From the NCBI GenBank assembly GCA_930989305.1, contig CAKNLF010000006.1:1-42023 (forward strand): a stretch of DNA of 42,023 nt, written 5' to 3'. Of this stretch, positions 16,623-24,158 are shown piece after piece (within the stretch, counting starts at the first letter, position 1; every line of letters begins with the position of its first letter). The DNA is from an uncultured Roseburia sp. (GTDB lineage: Bacteria > Bacillota > Clostridia > Lachnospirales > Lachnospiraceae). The translations under genes and the position numbers were made by a program. Under the pieces are notes generated by a model. That model had not been told where the DNA came from. It made no database searches and saw only the letters and a list, made by a program, of their open reading frames with translations.

Positions 16623-17153
16623 TCAGTTAGAAGAAACGTTTCCATCCTGGGATTTTTCCTCCAGAGGAAATTTTTTCATCAGATACAGCTGTCCTGCGGA
16701 GCAGATAGCCGCAAGCAGAATCCCGCAGAAAAAGGTGACAAACAGGCCGGGAACATTTTTCCCACCCTGGGAAAATGTCAGACATACGCCTGCAAAGATA
16801 ATGGGCATATGCCGCAGCGGGGTTTTGCTGAGGGGTTTTAAATGAATATACATGCTGACGGCAGTGCCCAGGATGATTGCTACAAAACTTGCGGCAGCGG
16901 TGCTCATTCCCATTACTGTGCCGAAAAGGAAAATCAGCAGGAAATCCACCTGTCCCCATAAAAGCCCGCAGTACGCGGATAAAAGCAGCCCTGGCGACTG
17001 GCGTGGCTTCAGTCCCATGGCAAAGTAAATGCCAAGACAGATAAACATGATCCAGGGAATGCCGAAATCAAAAAACATGTTATAAAAGTGGTAGAAGACT
17101 GCGGACCAGAAACTGGTCCACAGTGAAAATAAAATAATGGTTTTTGTGCTCAT
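16623..17153 (-). CDS. DUF1097-family membrane protein
   Basis: 176 residues, about five hydrophobic segments, and a pattern typical of DUF1097 proteins (GLLLSAYCGLLWGQ, then repeated Gly/Ala-rich helices). Function of the family is unknown; a transport or channel role is only a guess. It lies 51 bases downstream of the phosphotriesterase-like gene on the same strand and probably shares its transcript, which hints at uptake or export of a compound handled by that enzyme. Weak ribosome binding site (GAGAG). Confidence 0.75.
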   Translation of the reverse strand: MSTKTIILFSLWTSFWSAVFYHFYNMFFDFGIPWIMFICLGIYFAMGLKPRQSPGLLLSAYCGLLWGQVDFLLIFLFGTVMGMSTAAASFVAIILGTAVSMYIHLKPLSKTPLRHMPIIFAGVCLTFSQGGKNVPGLFVTFFCGILLAAICSAGQLYLMKKFPLEEKSQDGNVSSN

Positions 17154-17204
17154 ATTCTATGCTCTCAGTACTTTCTATGGATTTACGGATTATGTCCCGG
17201 GGTT

Positions 17205-18182
17205 TCAGGCAAAAAGAGCCATGGGGTTGTCTTCCAGCAGACTGTTGATCTGAGGATCAGACAGTCCCCGGGCCGCAAGTCCCGGAAGCACTTTTGCTCC
17301 TATAGTGCGGATATTGGCGTCCTTTAAAGCCTCTTTCATAAAATCGTTCATAATGATAGGACGTCCCAGGTTCACATTGACGGAGTCGTGTCCCAGCAGG
17401 ATACGGCTGCCATATCCTTTGTCTATAAGGGCTTTGATAACATCCATTCTTTCATTGTCAGTAGGGGTATGGAACAGATCGCCTTCCAGGCCGAAACGGT
17501 CAAAATTTACATAAACACCTCGTTTTAATACTTCGGTCTGGTAGTATACGCTTGTGTTGCCGCACATATGTCCGATTGCGATTTTTTTTGGGTTTGCGCC
17601 GTTGGAGATCAGCAGATCTGCCTGCTGGGGCCCCATGGTGCCCTGCTGGGTATGGGTGATAATCACTACTCCGGTTTCTTTCTGGACTCTGGCGGCAGCT
17701 TTAAAGAAAATCTCTTCCATAGGCGTGATCTCGTTATAGCTGCTGGCAAGTTTGATGACGCCGGCTTTGATATCTGTTCCGTCTATGCCTTTTGTAATTT
17801 CCGTCATCATCATTTCGTAGATCTCTTCCTGGATATCAGCAAATCCCTTTCGGAAATTCCAATAGGCATAAGAACTTTCCGCTTCAAAATAAAATCCGGT
17901 GGAGCAGATAATATTCATGCCGGTCATATCAGCGATTTTTTTCAAAAAGCGCACGTTACGGCCGCATTCATTTGTGGTAGCGTCTACAATGGTCTGGATC
18001 CCGTAGGCTCTGGCGTCTTCTACAGCCTTCAGGCAGGCCTGGGTATATTCTTCTTCACGAAAGCCTCCCAGAGTAACGTCTCCCTGATAACCACAGTAAC
18101 CAAAAAGAAAATGTTCGTGCATAAGAGTGCGCCCCAGCTGTCCGGCGGACAGGGGACCGGTAACAGAATTAATAGGATTCAT
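17205..18182 (-). CDS. Phosphotriesterase-family metal hydrolase (probable lactonase)
   Basis: 325 residues in the amidohydrolase fold. All binuclear metal ligands are present: H22 and H24 (MHEH), K144 (GVIKLASS, the carboxylated lysine), H177, H205 and D266 (GHDS). Bacterial members of this family are mostly lactonases or esterases; phosphotriester activity is usually a side reaction. Start set by GGAGG 9 bases upstream (minus strand); a longer frame to 18251 lacks a site. In a cluster of hydroxy-acid enzymes, opening a lactone to a hydroxy acid is the attractive role. Divergent from the cupin-MFS genes. Confidence 0.88.
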   Translation of the reverse strand: MNPINSVTGPLSAGQLGRTLMHEHFLFGYCGYQGDVTLGGFREEEYTQACLKAVEDARAYGIQTIVDATTNECGRNVRFLKKIADMTGMNIICSTGFYFEAESSYAYWNFRKGFADIQEEIYEMMMTEITKGIDGTDIKAGVIKLASSYNEITPMEEIFFKAAARVQKETGVVIITHTQQGTMGPQQADLLISNGANPKKIAIGHMCGNTSVYYQTEVLKRGVYVNFDRFGLEGDLFHTPTDNERMDVIKALIDKGYGSRILLGHDSVNVNLGRPIIMNDFMKEALKDANIRTIGAKVLPGLAARGLSDPQINSLLEDNPMALFA

Positions 18183-18344
18183 AGCAAATAACCTCCTGAA
18201 AAATATGTTCATTATGCCCGGTGAACAGAATTGCCGTGAGGTTATTTTCATACTTAAAAGTATAGATGAAATTTAAGAATAAGGTCAATAAGAGAGGAGA
18301 AATCAGCAAAAACGATTTGACATAAGGCTATTCACAAACAGTAT

Positions 18345-18480
18345 TTCAGTTATCCGGTCCTATCCGCTATACTGAAACCAGCCCGGTAAACAAAAGATGT
18401 ATGTGAGGATATTACAATTTAGAAATTATGGAGACAGACCGCATTTACTGCACAGACCATTCAGTAAATGCGGTTTTTGT
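18345..18480 (+). ncRNA. Candidate small RNA or attenuated leader
   Basis: In the 483-base gap between divergent genes, TTCAGT (18345-18350), 17 bases and TATACT (18368-18373) form a promoter-like pair. About 65 bases further a perfect 13-bp hairpin (18438-18450 with 18462-18474) is followed by TTTTTGT. Together they predict a transcript of about 100 bases. No ribosome binding site with an ORF is seen within it. It may instead be the 5' leader of the cupin operon with a conditional terminator. Confidence 0.5.
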
Positions 18481-18527
18481 ATTTGTTATAAAAAAGTCAA
18501 GAAAAAGTGAAAGATTATATAAAAAAC

Positions 18528-18618
18528 GAATAACAGTTATTCAAAAGCTGTTATTCATATGCAACATAATAAACAAACAAAATGAGAATTTCCATTACAA
18601 ATTGACTTTTGTTACAAT
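18528..18618 (+). promoter_or_regulatory. GAATAAC operator-like repeats and cupin promoter candidate
   Basis: GAATAACAGTTATTC (18528-18542) is an inverted repeat with a single central base, and GCTGTTATTC (18547-18556) repeats the right half once more. Downstream are two alternative promoter readings: TTCCAT (18590-18595) with TACAAT (18613-18618), or a -35 TTGACT at 18602-18607. Three half-sites in 29 bases look like a regulator binding region for the cupin-MFS unit. Confidence 0.5.
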
Positions 18619-18665
18619 TTTCACGACAAAAAAGAAGTCGAAGAAATCGAAAGGAGATTACAGAA

Positions 18666-19022
18666 ATGAGAAAAGTAGAAGTGAAAGAAGCAGTAGCGTA
18701 CAACGCACCAGGACATTTTGACATGAGAGCTATCAGACTCCACAGCAAAGAAGAAAGCGGATGTGAAAACTTTACACTGGGAATGTCACATTTCCTTCCG
18801 GGAGGCGGCACAGAATACGTAGAACCGCCTGTTGAACTGATCTATTTTATCCTTGAAGGTGAAATGACAGTATCTGACAAAGACGGCAACGAAATCTGCA
18901 CATTAAAGAAACATGATTCTATGCATTTCGATGCAGGGGAAGGAAAATCTATCTTAAATAAGACAAATTATCCGGCCACAATGCTGGTTATCGCAAGTAT
19001 GCTGCCGGCTAATGCGAAATAG
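18666..19022 (+). CDS. Small cupin-domain protein
   Basis: 118 residues forming a single cupin barrel: PGGGTEYVEPPVELIYFILEGEMTV is the first cupin motif region and the second follows around HDSMHFDAGEGKSILN. One histidine of the usual metal set is clearly present in the second motif; the first motif has few histidines, so metal binding is uncertain. The start follows AAAGGAG. Such proteins act as small isomerases, lyases or ligand sensors. It lies 58 bases before the transporter gene and probably shares its transcript. Confidence 0.8.
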   Translation: MRKVEVKEAVAYNAPGHFDMRAIRLHSKEESGCENFTLGMSHFLPGGGTEYVEPPVELIYFILEGEMTVSDKDGNEICTLKKHDSMHFDAGEGKSILNKTNYPATMLVIASMLPANAK

Positions 19023-19080
19023 CAGGAAATAAATGATCGATAAGGACTGGGATTGAGTCCGTACATATAGGAGAATGGAA

Positions 19081-20358
19081 ATGAATCAGAATAAGGTAAG
19101 TTATAACTTTGGAAAAAAAGGCTGGAGCATTATCGGGTTTGAAATAGTTCTTTTATTTTTCATGACCGGCCTGACAGTAGACGGTCTGAACATTATTGTT
19201 CCGAATATGGCAGCCTTTCACGGATGGGATGCGGATCTTCTGCTTTCCATTTCAACACCTGCCGGAATCATCGCATTATTCCTGGTAGTGTTCTGGGGTA
19301 AACTCATAAACAAATTCGGATTGAAACGGGTTACGGTAGTGACTATGTTTCTGGCAGCGATTTCGGTTATTTTATATGGCTACTCCATAAACGTAGCTAT
19401 GTATACCATCACCCTGATACTGCTGGTTACATTTATTAACGCTTTTGCGCTGACCTGCGGTTTTGCTATCTGCGCCAACTGGTTCCCTACTCAGAAAGGT
19501 ATTGTAATGGGATTTGTTACCATTGGTATGAACCTGGCGAGCGCTATTATCAGTCTTATCCTGAACAGCCTGACTCAGCGCTTTAACATTGCTATTGCCC
19601 TGGCTATTATGGGTATAGTGATCGCTATCGTTGCAGTTCTGGTATTGCTGTTTGTAAAAGCCACACCGGAAGAAGCAGGATGTCTGCCGGATAACGATTC
19701 GGAAGTAGCCGCGCTGATCCATAAGGAAGAACAGGAATTAAAAGATGTTCCTACTATTTCTTATAAAGAAGCTCTGACTAATCCGAAAGTATGGGTTCTT
19801 GGAATCGGATACGGATGCTTTGGACTGGCAACTGTAGGCATCATGTCTCAGCTTACCGGATTTTTCCAGGATGTAAAAGGTTTTGAACTGCAGACAGCTA
19901 TTTACACGATTACCATCGCCGCTGTGATCGGTATGGTAGGATCCTGGCTGTGGGGCGTTGTAGATCAGAAGATCGGCACCAAGATTACATCTGTAATCTT
20001 CGGATTCTGGTATTTTATTGGAATCATGCTGCTGCTGGTACCAAATACCGGCTGCATGGTCATCGGTATCTTCATGCTGGGCTTTGCGATCGGCGGCAAC
20101 GGCAATTTCCCGCCGTCTATGGCAAGTTTTGTTTTCGGACGAAGAGATTTTGCGGTATCATACAGTTGTATGAATATGATCGTTGGTATCGTACGTTCCT
20201 GTTCCTTCTTCACATTGGCAATCCTGCGTTCCGTTTCTCAGGGATATACAGTGCCGTATGTGGCGTTTGCTGTGATCAGTATCGTAGGCGCGCTGCTTAT
20301 TGCGGCAGTAAAAGTCAAAGGCGCGGTTGGACAGTCACTGGAAAAACAGGCGGAATAG
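19081..20358 (+). CDS. MFS transporter, OFA-like carboxylate carrier
   Basis: 425 residues with about 12 membrane helices and a central loop (about 195-230). The loop between helices 2 and 3 reads GKLINKFGLKRV, the MFS signature. The overall form resembles the oxalate/formate antiporter group, which carries small carboxylates. Start chosen at 19081 because AGGAG (19069-19073) is 7 bases upstream; the ATG at 19075 is too close. It is the only carrier in the catabolic island and presumably imports the substrate acid. Confidence 0.85.
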   Translation: MNQNKVSYNFGKKGWSIIGFEIVLLFFMTGLTVDGLNIIVPNMAAFHGWDADLLLSISTPAGIIALFLVVFWGKLINKFGLKRVTVVTMFLAAISVILYGYSINVAMYTITLILLVTFINAFALTCGFAICANWFPTQKGIVMGFVTIGMNLASAIISLILNSLTQRFNIAIALAIMGIVIAIVAVLVLLFVKATPEEAGCLPDNDSEVAALIHKEEQELKDVPTISYKEALTNPKVWVLGIGYGCFGLATVGIMSQLTGFFQDVKGFELQTAIYTITIAAVIGMVGSWLWGVVDQKIGTKITSVIFGFWYFIGIMLLLVPNTGCMVIGIFMLGFAIGGNGNFPPSMASFVFGRRDFAVSYSCMNMIVGIVRSCSFFTLAILRSVSQGYTVPYVAFAVISIVGALLIAAVKVKGAVGQSLEKQAE

Positions 20359-20406
20359 GAATCGTGAAACAGATGTAAATAATAATAAGGGGTAATCATT
20401 TTATTT

Positions 20407-20515
20407 CATTCTGCCGGGAACGGCAGAATGGTCAAGGGGTATGACCACAAGTAAATAATAAGGGATAGAATACAAAGACAGCGTTTTCCAGATAGGGAGG
20501 GGAAACGCTGTTTTT
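20407..20515 (+). terminator. Hairpin array and terminator after the MFS gene
   Basis: Three consecutive stems: CATTCTGCCG/CGGCAGAATG with a GGAA loop (20407-20430), TGGTCA/TGACCA (20429-20447), and a 12-bp stem 20478-20489 with 20500-20511 followed by TTTTT. The last is a normal terminator. The first two lack T-runs and may protect the transcript end. Confidence 0.75.
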
Positions 20516-20639
20516 GGTGAAAAACGGTTTGGCGTATCAAGTGTAAAGTATATGAAAAGAAAAAATATCAGTTAAAAATATAAAATACAAATAAAAATCA
20601 GATAAATTAGAAAATAAATAAAAAAATACAGAAAAAGTG

Positions 20640-20668
20640 TTGACAAAATGATGAATCGAATATATAAT
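20640..20668 (+). promoter_or_regulatory. Promoter of tandem RNA copy A
   Basis: TTGACA (20640-20645), 17 bases, TATAAT (20663-20668): both hexamers match the housekeeping consensus exactly. No ordinary gene follows. Confidence 0.9.
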
Positions 20669-20674
20669 AAAATC

Positions 20675-21014
20675 ATCCAAAGAGGAAAGCAATTTAACAA
20701 ATAACTTTAAAAGGTTAGATGAAAAAATTCTTTTATCTTTGAAACTTGCTAAAGGAGGAACGGTCCATTGAAATAGTTAGCTGATACAGAGAAATACTAG
20801 GAATCAGGAGGATGGTCCAATGGGACGTTAAGCAGAGTAAATCACATGGTTAGTACAAAGATCGATCAGTTGCTACAGGGAGTGGTTTTATGAAAGGCAG
20901 AAGTCCATAGTACTCTGGAAGTAAAAATTAATAGAAAGGGAGGTTATATAGTGAAACTTCGATTTAACAGTTAAGGAGCTATCTGATGACGAGAAAGTCA
21001 GATAGCTCTTCTTA
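20675..21014 (+). ncRNA. Tandem structured RNA, copy A
   Basis: Predicted from about 7 bases after the TATAAT box to a perfect 11-bp terminator stem (20976-20986 with 20998-21008) and T-rich tail. It shares three blocks with copy B: about 20738-20785, 20802-20827 and 20931-21009. The first two blocks contain a conserved nested stem: GTCCATTG (20763-20770) with CAATGGGAC (20818-20826, one bulge) enclosing CTGAT/ATCAG (20781-20785, 20803-20807). AGGAGG or GGGAGG occurs at 20753-20758, 20806-20811 and 20938-20943; the last precedes a seven-codon GTG frame (20951-20974, MKLRFNS). No long ORF is present. Family not recognised. Confidence 0.8.
20951..20974 (+). CDS. Possible micro-ORF in copy A (7 codons)
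   Basis: GTG start 7 bases after GGGAGG (20938-20943), encoding MKLRFNS and stop TAA, immediately before the terminator stem. Copy B has the same frame with one changed codon (Phe to Leu). Spacing and motif are those of a good translation start, but near-complete base conservation fits an RNA constraint as well as a peptide. Confidence 0.3.
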   Translation: MKLRFNS

Positions 21015-21148
21015 TTTTGTTATTGTTTTGTGCGGATCCGGATTGGTTTTCGAATGCATCTCCTTTGGGAACCTTTGTAAAAGAGTCAGAAAAAACCAGG
21101 TAAAAAGTGAAAAAATAAAAAATAGGCATATAAAATTTCAGAAAACTA

Positions 21149-21177
21149 TTGACAAATATATATATAAGTCATATAAT
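21149..21177 (+). promoter_or_regulatory. Promoter of tandem RNA copy B
   Basis: TTGACA (21149-21154), 17 bases, TATAAT (21172-21177), again exact consensus. Confidence 0.9.
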
Positions 21178-21183
21178 AAAAAC

Positions 21184-21511
21184 AACAAAAGAAAAGAAGA
21201 AAACAATTTAACCGATAAAGTTAAAGAAAATGATTCTTAATCTTTTGAAACTTGCTAAAGGAGGAACGGTCCATTGAAATAGTTAACTGATATGGAAAAA
21301 CAAAAATCAGGAGGACAGTCCAATGGGATGAGAAAGAGTTATTCATAGGATAAATAATCAGAGATGGTTATTTGAAAAATGAGTAAAAGGAAATTAATCT
21401 TCCATAACTCTTAGCAGGAAAATAATAGAAAAGGAGGTTATATAGTGAAACTTCGATTAAACAGTTAAGAGAGCTATCTGATGACGAGAAAGTCGGATAG
21501 CTCTTATTTTT
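21184..21511 (+). ncRNA. Tandem structured RNA, copy B
   Basis: Second unit of the same kind, about 500 bases downstream of copy A. The conserved blocks match nearly base for base, while the stretches between them differ in sequence and length, which is how a structured RNA family diverges. AGGAGG at 21259-21264, 21309-21314 and 21432-21437. The nested stem is retained (GTCCATTG 21269-21276 with CAATGGGAT 21321-21329; CTGAT 21288-21292 with ATCAG 21306-21310), with changes that keep pairing through G-U. Terminator stem 21471-21481 with 21493-21503, also with one A-U to G-U change, then TTATTTTTTT. Confidence 0.8.
21445..21468 (+). CDS. Possible micro-ORF in copy B (7 codons)
   Basis: GTG 7 bases after AGGAGG (21432-21437), encoding MKLRLNS. 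Counterpart of the frame at 20951. Only the third base of codon 5 differs, and that change is not silent. Confidence 0.3.
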   Translation: MKLRLNS

Positions 21512-21602
21512 TTGCCCAAAATATATTTGGGCTCTCAGAGCAGAGGGAAAATATCTTTCCTGGAGCACAAAACTGATACAGTGAAAAAATTGAAAAAAAT
21601 TC

Positions 21603-21807
21603 TTGATTTTCTGTATGGATTTTTTATAATAAATATATAAACAATAGATTCCGAAGTTCAGAGCTGAGGAAAATATGATAATCAGTTTACACTTGACTTT
21701 AAGGGTAACACCTGACAGGGAAAGAAAACGACAGACAATAAGCGGCGGAAGATATCTTAGCGATATAGTAGATTATTGAGGACGTACTTTCCTGGTGCGT
21801 CTTTTTT
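21603..21807 (+). ncRNA. Third non-coding unit: probable leader/attenuator of the lipoprotein gene
   Basis: TTGATT (21603-21608), 16 bases, TATAAT (21625-21630) start a predicted transcript. It folds into CAATAA/TTATTG (21736-21741, 21773-21778) enclosing ATATC/GATAT (21752-21756, 21762-21766), then a terminator GACGTAC/GTGCGTC (21781-21787, 21795-21801) with TTTTTT. TTCCTGGT (21789-21796), which overlaps the terminator arm, can instead pair with ACCAGGAA (21812-21819). No clear promoter lies between this terminator and the lipoprotein gene at 21930, so it may be a regulated leader. It does not share the motifs of copies A and B and matches no riboswitch I recognise. Confidence 0.6.
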
Positions 21808-21929
21808 ATTTACCAGGAATATAGGGCTTGTTTTACGCGCCCCTGCTGTCAAAAGATGCGGAAGTCTGAGGATCGTTATTACTGGATGTATTCCTTTCCT
21901 GAAAACGTGTATGCATGGGAGGAAATTTT

Positions 21930-22961
21930 ATGATGAAGAAAAGAATTTTACTTTTTTTAACTGCGTTTGGTATGCTGGGAGCACTGACAGGATGCAGTGG
22001 GGCGGCTCCGGGTTCGACTCCCGGGGGAAGCAGCAGTTCTGAGAATGTCCGGGAGCAGGCAAGTGCCAAAGATGAGGATCATGCGGAATATACGATAGGC
22101 ATCTGTCAGCTGGTACAGCATGAAGATCTGGACGCGGCTACGAACGGATTTGAGGATGCGTTGAAAGAAGCACTGGGAAATGATGTGGAATTCGATGTAC
22201 AGAATGCCCAGAATGATTCTTATAACTGTTCCGTGATCATTAACGGTTTTGTCTCCAACAAGGTGGATCTGATCATGGCCAATGGAACTCCCGCTCTGCA
22301 GGCTGCGGCGGCAGGCACGGATACGATACCGATCATGGGAACCTGCGTTACAGATTACGCTCAGGCTCTCAATCTGGAAGACTTTGACGGCGTTGTAGGG
22401 GGAAATATATCCGGCACATCCGATGTATCCCCTCTGGATCAGCAGGCGGACGCAGTAAAAGAACTGTTCCCGGATGAAAAGCAGGTGGGACTCCTTTATT
22501 GTTCGGCTGAGAGCAATTCAAAAGGACAGGCGGAAGAAATGGAGCAGTATCTTGCGGAGATGGGATATGAATGTACGGACTATACATTTTCAGACAGCAA
22601 TGATCTGGCTGCGGTTGTAACGAAAGCAGCTGAGAATTCGGATCTGATCTATATCCCTACGGATAATACGGTAGGAGCAAATTCAGGTATTGTAAAAAAT
22701 ATATGCTTGGAAAAGAAAGTTCCTGTATTTACAGGAAGCGAGACCATATGCCAGGGATGCGGCGCGGCAACCTTATGCCTGGACGCATATGAACTGGGAT
22801 ACAGAACAGGAGAAATGGCGGCGGAAGTACTGACCGGCAAAGAGGATATTTCAAAAATGCCTATTGAAAACGCTCCCCATTTTACGAAAAAATATAATCC
22901 GGAGATGTGTAAAGCTCTGGGAATAGAGGTGCCGGAGGACTATGAGGCGCTGGATGAATAA
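21930..22961 (+). CDS. ABC-type solute-binding lipoprotein (TrpX/PF04392-like)
   Basis: 343 residues. Signal peptide ends in a lipobox ALTGC, followed by a Gly/Ser-rich linker. The mature part resembles PF04392 periplasmic binding proteins such as TrpX (for example DLIMANGTPALQAAAAGT, and GGNISGTSDVSPLDQQ). Such proteins deliver small molecules, in TrpX probably tryptophan, to an ABC permease. Here no permease or ATPase gene is adjacent; the next genes are for selenium metabolism. Start follows GGGAGG (21918-21923). Expression may depend on the leader at 21603-21807. Confidence 0.87.
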   Translation: MMKKRILLFLTAFGMLGALTGCSGAAPGSTPGGSSSSENVREQASAKDEDHAEYTIGICQLVQHEDLDAATNGFEDALKEALGNDVEFDVQNAQNDSYNCSVIINGFVSNKVDLIMANGTPALQAAAAGTDTIPIMGTCVTDYAQALNLEDFDGVVGGNISGTSDVSPLDQQADAVKELFPDEKQVGLLYCSAESNSKGQAEEMEQYLAEMGYECTDYTFSDSNDLAAVVTKAAENSDLIYIPTDNTVGANSGIVKNICLEKKVPVFTGSETICQGCGAATLCLDAYELGYRTGEMAAEVLTGKEDISKMPIENAPHFTKKYNPEMCKALGIEVPEDYEALDE

Positions 22962-22989
22962 AACAGTTAACCTGTAACATTATCTATAT

Positions 22990-23030
22990 AAAAAGGCGGG
23001 AATTCGAAAAAAGCGGATTCCCGTCTTTTT
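22990..23030 (+). terminator. Terminator after the lipoprotein gene
   Basis: Stem 22990-23003 with 23017-23030, about 14 bp including a G-U pair, ending in TTTTT. Confidence 0.85.
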
Positions 23031-23054
23031 CATTTGAAGGAGAGAAAAAACGGA

Positions 23055-23083
23055 TTGAAGCCCTGACTGCTTTCTTTTATACT
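23055..23083 (+). promoter_or_regulatory. Promoter of the selenium operon
   Basis: TTGAAG (23055-23060), 17 bases, TATACT (23078-23083). It places the transcript start just before 23094, which argues for the SelD start at 23118. Confidence 0.7.
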
Positions 23084-23117
23084 TAAATCATAAATGTTAG
23101 AAAAACGGGGGTACGGA

Positions 23118-24155
23118 ATGGACAACAGGAAAGATGAGATTGTTTTTTGCAGAGGCGGCGGGTGCACAGCGAAACTGGGCCCGGGCATGCTGGGAAAAGT
23201 GCTGGAACAGATTCCGCGAATGAAAGATTCGAATTTGCTGATCGGTTATGACAGCAGCGACGATGGGGCAGTGTATAAGCTGAGGGAGGATCTGGCGGTG
23301 GTGCAGACACTGGATTTTTTCCCGCCTATGGTGGAGGATCCCTATATCTTCGGTCAGATCGCGGCAGCCAATGCCCTGAGCGATATATACGCAATGGGCG
23401 GGGATGTGAAAACTGCCCTGAACATTGTATGTTTTCCGGAAAACTGGGATTTGAATATTCTGGGAAAAATCATGCTGGGAGGAAGTGAAAAGGTAAAAGA
23501 AGCGGGAGGTATTCTGGCAGGGGGACATTCCATCGCGGATCAGGAAGTGAAATACGGCCTTTCTGTGCTGGGAACGATCCATCCGGACAAAGTATTCGCA
23601 AATAATCAATGCAGGGAAGGAGACCGGCTGATCCTGACCAAACCTCTGGGCACAGGGATTATATGCACGGCGAACCGGATTGGGGAAGCCTCAGAGGAAG
23701 CGCTGGATCAGGCGGTGCGCTCCATGACAACCCTGAATAAATATGCTTCGGAAACAATCCGGAAATACCGGGTGCACGGGTGTACGGATGTGACGGGATT
23801 CGGACTGCTGGGGCATTTGAATGAAATGCTGGGGGATGTTTTTTCCGCAGTGCTATACAGTGACAGGGTGCCTTATATTAAAGAAGCGTTTGCTTATGCG
23901 GGAGAGTTTTTTTTGACAGGGGCAGCTCAGCGCAACCGCAATCATATGGAAGGACAGGTGGAATTTCAGAATGTGCCCTTTGAAATGGAAGAGATCCTGT
24001 TCGATCCACAGACTTCCGGAGGACTGCTGGTCAGTCTGGCACCGGAGGACGGAGAGGCCTGTCTGGAAGACATTAAAAAACTGGGTCTTCCCTGCGGCAT
24101 GATTGGCACAGTTGTAAAGAAAAGGGAAAAAAAGATTTATGTGAAGGGGGATTAA
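23118..24155 (+). CDS. selD: Selenide, water dikinase (selenophosphate synthase)
   Basis: 345 residues. The active-site segment [13 protein letters not shown] places Cys at 16 and Lys at 19, the same spacing as Cys17/Lys20 of the E. coli enzyme; this is a cysteine and not a selenocysteine form. Other family landmarks are [41 protein letters not shown] and [12 protein letters not shown]. It makes selenophosphate from selenide and ATP. The start at 23118 follows GGGGGT; the ATG at 23094 has no site. First gene of a four-gene operon. No selA, selB or selC is seen here, so the selenophosphate may serve tRNA modification or a labile selenium cofactor, or sel genes may lie elsewhere. Confidence 0.95.
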   Translation: MDNRKDEIVFCRGGGCTAKLGPGMLGKVLEQIPRMKDSNLLIGYDSSDDGAVYKLREDLAVVQTLDFFPPMVEDPYIFGQIAAANALSDIYAMGGDVKTALNIVCFPENWDLNILGKIMLGGSEKVKEAGGILAGGHSIADQEVKYGLSVLGTIHPDKVFANNQCREGDRLILTKPLGTGIICTANRIGEASEEALDQAVRSMTTLNKYASETIRKYRVHGCTDVTGFGLLGHLNEMLGDVFSAVLYSDRVPYIKEAFAYAGEFFLTGAAQRNRNHMEGQVEFQNVPFEMEEILFDPQTSGGLLVSLAPEDGEACLEDIKKLGLPCGMIGTVVKKREKKIYVKGD

Positions 24156-24158
24156 AGG

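Noticed and set aside
20675..21511. Assigning the tandem RNAs to the raiA RNA class
   Set aside because: raiA RNAs lie between raiA and comFC, which are not here, and I cannot confirm a consensus match by eye. Left open for a covariance search.
20640..21511. CRISPR array or insertion-sequence ends
   Set aside because: Only two copies, with long variable middle parts and separate promoters; no short regular repeats, no transposase and no terminal inverted repeats.
23118..23177. Selenocysteine (UGA) in SelD
   Set aside because: The active-site position is a TGC cysteine codon and the frame is continuous without a UGA.
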